DNA of 7,817 nucleotides from Candidatus Scatomorpha stercorigallinarum (GTDB lineage: Bacteria > Bacillota_A > Clostridia > Oscillospirales > Oscillospiraceae), in NCBI GenBank assembly GCA_018713375.1, contig DVOV01000122.1:1-7817 (forward strand). The letters run 5' to 3'. Positions 6,435 through 7,817 of this stretch are shown piece by piece. The position numbers and the translations under genes were made by a program. The notes beneath the pieces were generated by a model. That model searched no databases. It saw nothing but the letters and a program-made list of their open reading frames with translations, and was not told the DNA's origin. How positions within the stretch are numbered: the stretch's first letter is position 1; every line of letters begins with the position of its first letter.

Positions 6435-7384
6435 CAGCCCAGCGCCTCCCTCAGTACGCCCACGTTCTCCCACATGAGCTCAGGATAGGTCACGCCCGCG
6501 TCGAACTGCGCGCGCGTGACGTTGTGACAGGCGTTGAACTGCCGCTTTGCGGCGCCCGTCTCGTCGCAGACCGTGTCCGCCATCAGCTCGTTGGAGAGCT
6601 CGATGTGGAACACGACCGGTATCCCCTCTTCCCGCACCTTGTCGATGATGAAGGCCACGGTTGCCGCGCTGGGCTCGGCGTCGTCCGCGCAGCCGGGGAA
6701 GGCCGCGTAATATTCAAGCCCGTAAGCCCGCGCGAAGTACAGCAGCGGGAAGCGGTCGGCGAAAATAATGGTTTTCCGCGTCCCACTGTTGACCACGTCC
6801 CAAAAGGCCGCGTCCAGCTCCTCGAGTTCCGCCTTGTAGGCGGCCAGTCTGGCCTCGTACTCCTCCGCGCCATCCGGGTCGGCCTCGCAGAGGGCGGCGG
6901 CGATCTTCTCGCAGATGAGCGCGGCGTTGCGCGGGCTGGTCCAGACGTGTTCGTCATATTCGGCCTCATGGCCGTGATCGTGGCCGGCGTGGGCGTCCTC
7001 CGTCTCCATGCCCTCCACGGTCTCCTCCTCCAGCAGCTCCACGCAGTCCATCAGCGTCACGGCGCGGACGCCCTCGCCCACGCTCTCGAGCACGTCCGCC
7101 ACCCAGGCGTCGCTCTCGCCGCCGGTATAGATGAACACGTCGCAGTTCTGTATGTTTATGATGTCCTTTGGCGTGGGCTCGAAGGAGTGCGTCTCGCTCC
7201 CCGGCGGTATCAGCAGCTCCGCCTGCCCGCGCTCTCCCAGCAGCTGCCGCGCGAAGTCCCAGGCCGCGAAGCCCGTCGCCACCACGGAGACGCCCTCCGC
7301 CTCCGCGCGCGCCGCTCTCGCCGAGCAGCCGCCCAGCGCCAGCAGCGCCGCCGCCAGGAGCAGCGCCAGTATCCTTTTGCTCAT
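6434..7384 (-). CDS. znuA: Zinc ABC transporter substrate-binding lipoprotein (ZnuA/TroA family)
   Basis: This 316-residue precursor has a lipoprotein signal (MSKRILALLLAAALLALGGC) with anchor C20. The TroA-type fold shows metal-ligand candidates H66 (GSETHSFEPTP) and H146 (DEHVWTSP). A His/Asp/Glu-rich loop precedes H146 (DAHAGHDHGHEAEYDEH, about 130-146) and is thought in relatives to capture zinc. The usual third histidine (FxxFHDAY in ZnuA) is replaced by FADRFP with D210. The C-terminal block FHIELSN (259-265) and CHNVTRAQFDAGVTY (286-300) match a clostridial variant as I remember it. I chose the ATG at 7382-7384 because it begins the signal peptide and has AGAGGA 9 nt upstream. A start at 7411 would add residues before the signal. 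It is the first gene of the operon, and its stop overlaps the znuC start. Confidence 0.92.
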   Translation of the reverse strand: MSKRILALLLAAALLALGGCSARAARAEAEGVSVVATGFAAWDFARQLLGERGQAELLIPPGSETHSFEPTPKDIINIQNCDVFIYTGGESDAWVADVLESVGEGVRAVTLMDCVELLEEETVEGMETEDAHAGHDHGHEAEYDEHVWTSPRNAALICEKIAAALCEADPDGAEEYEARLAAYKAELEELDAAFWDVVNSGTRKTIIFADRFPLLYFARAYGLEYYAAFPGCADDAEPSAATVAFIIDKVREEGIPVVFHIELSNELMADTVCDETGAAKRQFNACHNVTRAQFDAGVTYPELMWENVGVLREALG

Positions 7385-7414
7385 TTCTGTCCGTCCTCTC
7401 GGGGAAATCAAGTA

Positions 7415-7443
7415 ATATTACCACAACCCCCGCCCAATGTCCA
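7415..7443 (-). promoter_or_regulatory. Candidate promoter of the znuACB operon
   Basis: On the minus strand TGGACA (7443-7438, 5/6 match) and TAATAT (7420-7415, 4/6 match) are 17 bp apart, with a start of transcription expected near 7408 and a short leader of about 24 nt. It is the only good pair between znuA and the palindromic region. Confidence 0.6.
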
Positions 7444-7463
7444 GCCAGCCACACTGCGTGTGG

Positions 7464-7475
7464 AGGCAGTTGCCT
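7464..7475. promoter_or_regulatory. Short dyad upstream of the znu promoter
   Basis: AGGCA-GT-TGCCT is a 5-bp inverted repeat about 20 bp upstream of the -35 box. It overlaps a second possible pairing (ACTGC at 7453-7457 with GCAGT at 7466-7470). It could be an operator or chance structure. Confidence 0.25.
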
Positions 7476-7491
7476 GCGGCCCGCGCCCCTC

Positions 7492-7515
7492 TAAGTCGGT
7501 AATATAATCGACTTA
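7492..7515. promoter_or_regulatory. 24-bp dyad, candidate operator for a metal-responsive regulator
   Basis: TAAGTCG (7492-7498) and CGACTTA (7509-7515) flank an AT-rich 10-bp centre, and 10 of 12 base positions are symmetric overall. The TCG...TAAT...AATCGA core loosely resembles the Gram-positive Zur box (TCGTAAT-N-ATTACGA) but the spacing differs, so no regulator is assigned. It lies about 50 bp upstream of the znu -35 box. Confidence 0.4.
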
Positions 7516-7551
7516 CTTAACCAAATCAACCCACGATTTTCGCTGACTGAA

Positions 7552-7569
7552 GGCCCCCGCAAGGGGGCC
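7552..7569 (+). repeat. Stem-loop with GNRA-type loop
   Basis: GGCCCCC and GGGGGCC form a perfect 7-bp stem closed by GCAA, a GNRA tetraloop if the plus strand is transcribed. No T-run follows, so it is not a clear terminator. Confidence 0.6.
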
Positions 7570-7570
7570 A

Positions 7571-7617
7571 GTGCCACCCCATTTCTTTGGTCTTGCCCAA
7601 AGAAACGGGTGTGGCGC
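7571..7617. repeat. Long imperfect stem-loop with TTTCTTTGG arms
   Basis: GTGCCAC (7571-7577) pairs with GTGGCGC (7611-7617, one wobble), then CCC with GGG across a one-base bulge, then an A/C mismatch, then TTTCTTTGG (7582-7590) with CCAAAGAAA (7597-7605). The loop is TCTTGC. A second copy of CCAAAGAAA at 7619-7627 could pair with the same left arm. Confidence 0.65.
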
Positions 7618-7653
7618 CCCAAAGAAAAACGCCCAGGCTGCGGTAAGGAGGCA

Positions 7654-7713
7654 GATGCGCTGCGCGCCTCACTAACGGAGGTCATCCGTTGGTGAGGCGC
7701 GCTTCTTTGCATC
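7654..7713. repeat. 18-bp near-perfect stem-loop
   Basis: Arms 7662-7679 and 7685-7702 pair over 18 positions with a single G-T wobble and a 5-nt loop (GGTCA). Beyond an internal loop (GCT against TTCTTT), GATGC (7654-7658) pairs with GCATC (7709-7713). A smaller 6-bp hairpin with a 3-nt loop follows at 7713-7727. Confidence 0.75.
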
Positions 7714-7740
7714 CAAGCGCAGCTTGGCCGACCGTGCACT

Positions 7741-7801
7741 GCTTCGCTTACGCTCGCGCCGCTGCGTCTCTGCCCACTTAGTGCCGCGAGCGAAGCGAAG
7801 C
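7741..7801. repeat. 17-bp stem-loop with one bulged base
   Basis: The left arm 7741-7758 (GCTTCGCTT, a bulged A, CGCTCGCG) pairs with 7785-7801 over 17 bp and closes a 26-nt loop. It abuts a 6-bp hairpin (CCAGGC-TGC-GCCTGG, 7801-7815) similar in shape to the one at 7713-7727. Confidence 0.7.
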
Positions 7802-7817
7802 CAGGCTGCGCCTGGAG

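Larger units (their letters stand above)
7552..7815. repeat. Palindrome-dense non-coding region (at least six stem-loops)
   Basis: Nearly every base of this stretch belongs to an inverted repeat: 7552-7569, 7571-7617, 7654-7713, 7713-7727, 7741-7801 and 7801-7815. The 10-mer CCAGGCTGCG recurs at 7633-7642 and 7801-7810, and CCCAAAGAAA at 7596-7605 and 7618-7627. Wobble-compatible mismatches and bulges suggest conserved RNA folding or a non-autonomous repeat element. No credible gene is present: an 82-codon minus-strand reading (7491-7739) only follows the hairpins. The structure may continue beyond the window. Confidence 0.7.

Noticed and set aside
6435..6473. Longer znuC start at 6473
   Set aside because: It would overlap znuA by 40 nt, and the ATG at 6434 has the ribosome binding site and begins the ATPase fold.
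6524..7507. 327-codon plus-strand reading frame opposite znuA
   Set aside because: A complementary-strand shadow without domains or a credible ribosome binding site.
7491..7739. 82-codon minus-strand reading frame in the palindromic region
   Set aside because: Its sequence is dictated by stem-loop arms, there is no convincing ribosome binding site or family, and it runs across the candidate operator.

Overview
The window looks like chromosomal DNA from a GC-rich, low-oxygen Firmicute, most likely a gut clostridium of the Oscillospiraceae/Ruminococcaceae type. This is inferred from a perfect HrcA/CIRCE operator, strong AGGAGG-type ribosome binding sites, lipoprotein transporter binding proteins with Glu/Pro/Ala/Ser linkers, and the clostridial version of a zinc-binding protein. 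The genus cannot be fixed from the sequence alone. All seven genes I accept lie on the minus strand, so the region reads from right to left.

Layout in the direction of transcription: (1) 7817-7385 is non-coding. Its outer part (about 7552-7815) is packed with imperfect palindromes. Its inner part holds two dyads and a promoter for the zinc operon. (2) 7384-4919 is a compact zinc/manganese-type ABC uptake operon, znuA-znuC-znuB (binding lipoprotein, ATPase, membrane permease), with gene junctions of -1 and +1 nt. (3) 4918-4686 is a regulatory gap with a strong sigma-A type promoter (TTGACA-N17-TATATT). (4) 4685-667 is a polar amino acid uptake (PAAT) ABC operon: binding lipoprotein, then an intrinsic terminator, then permease, ATPase and an AbgB-like M20 amidohydrolase. 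The last three genes overlap and are probably translationally coupled. (5) 666-488 is a regulatory gap with a CIRCE operator inside a 33-bp perfect palindrome, plus two candidate promoters. (6) 487-74 is a small heat shock protein (Hsp20), followed at once by a 13-bp hairpin.

How the genes work together: the PAAT transporter probably imports an amino acid derivative or N-acylated amino acid, which the co-transcribed amidohydrolase cleaves in the cytoplasm. The terminator after the binding-protein gene should give more binding protein than membrane complex. The zinc operon is an independent metal uptake unit, although zinc is the likely cofactor of the M20 enzyme. The Hsp20 gene is a stress unit under HrcA.

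I saw no CRISPR, tRNA, rRNA, insertion sequence or phage gene. The parts that ordinary annotation explains least are the palindrome-rich right end, the dyad upstream of znuA, the ZnuA variant lacking one expected histidine, and the symmetric CIRCE.
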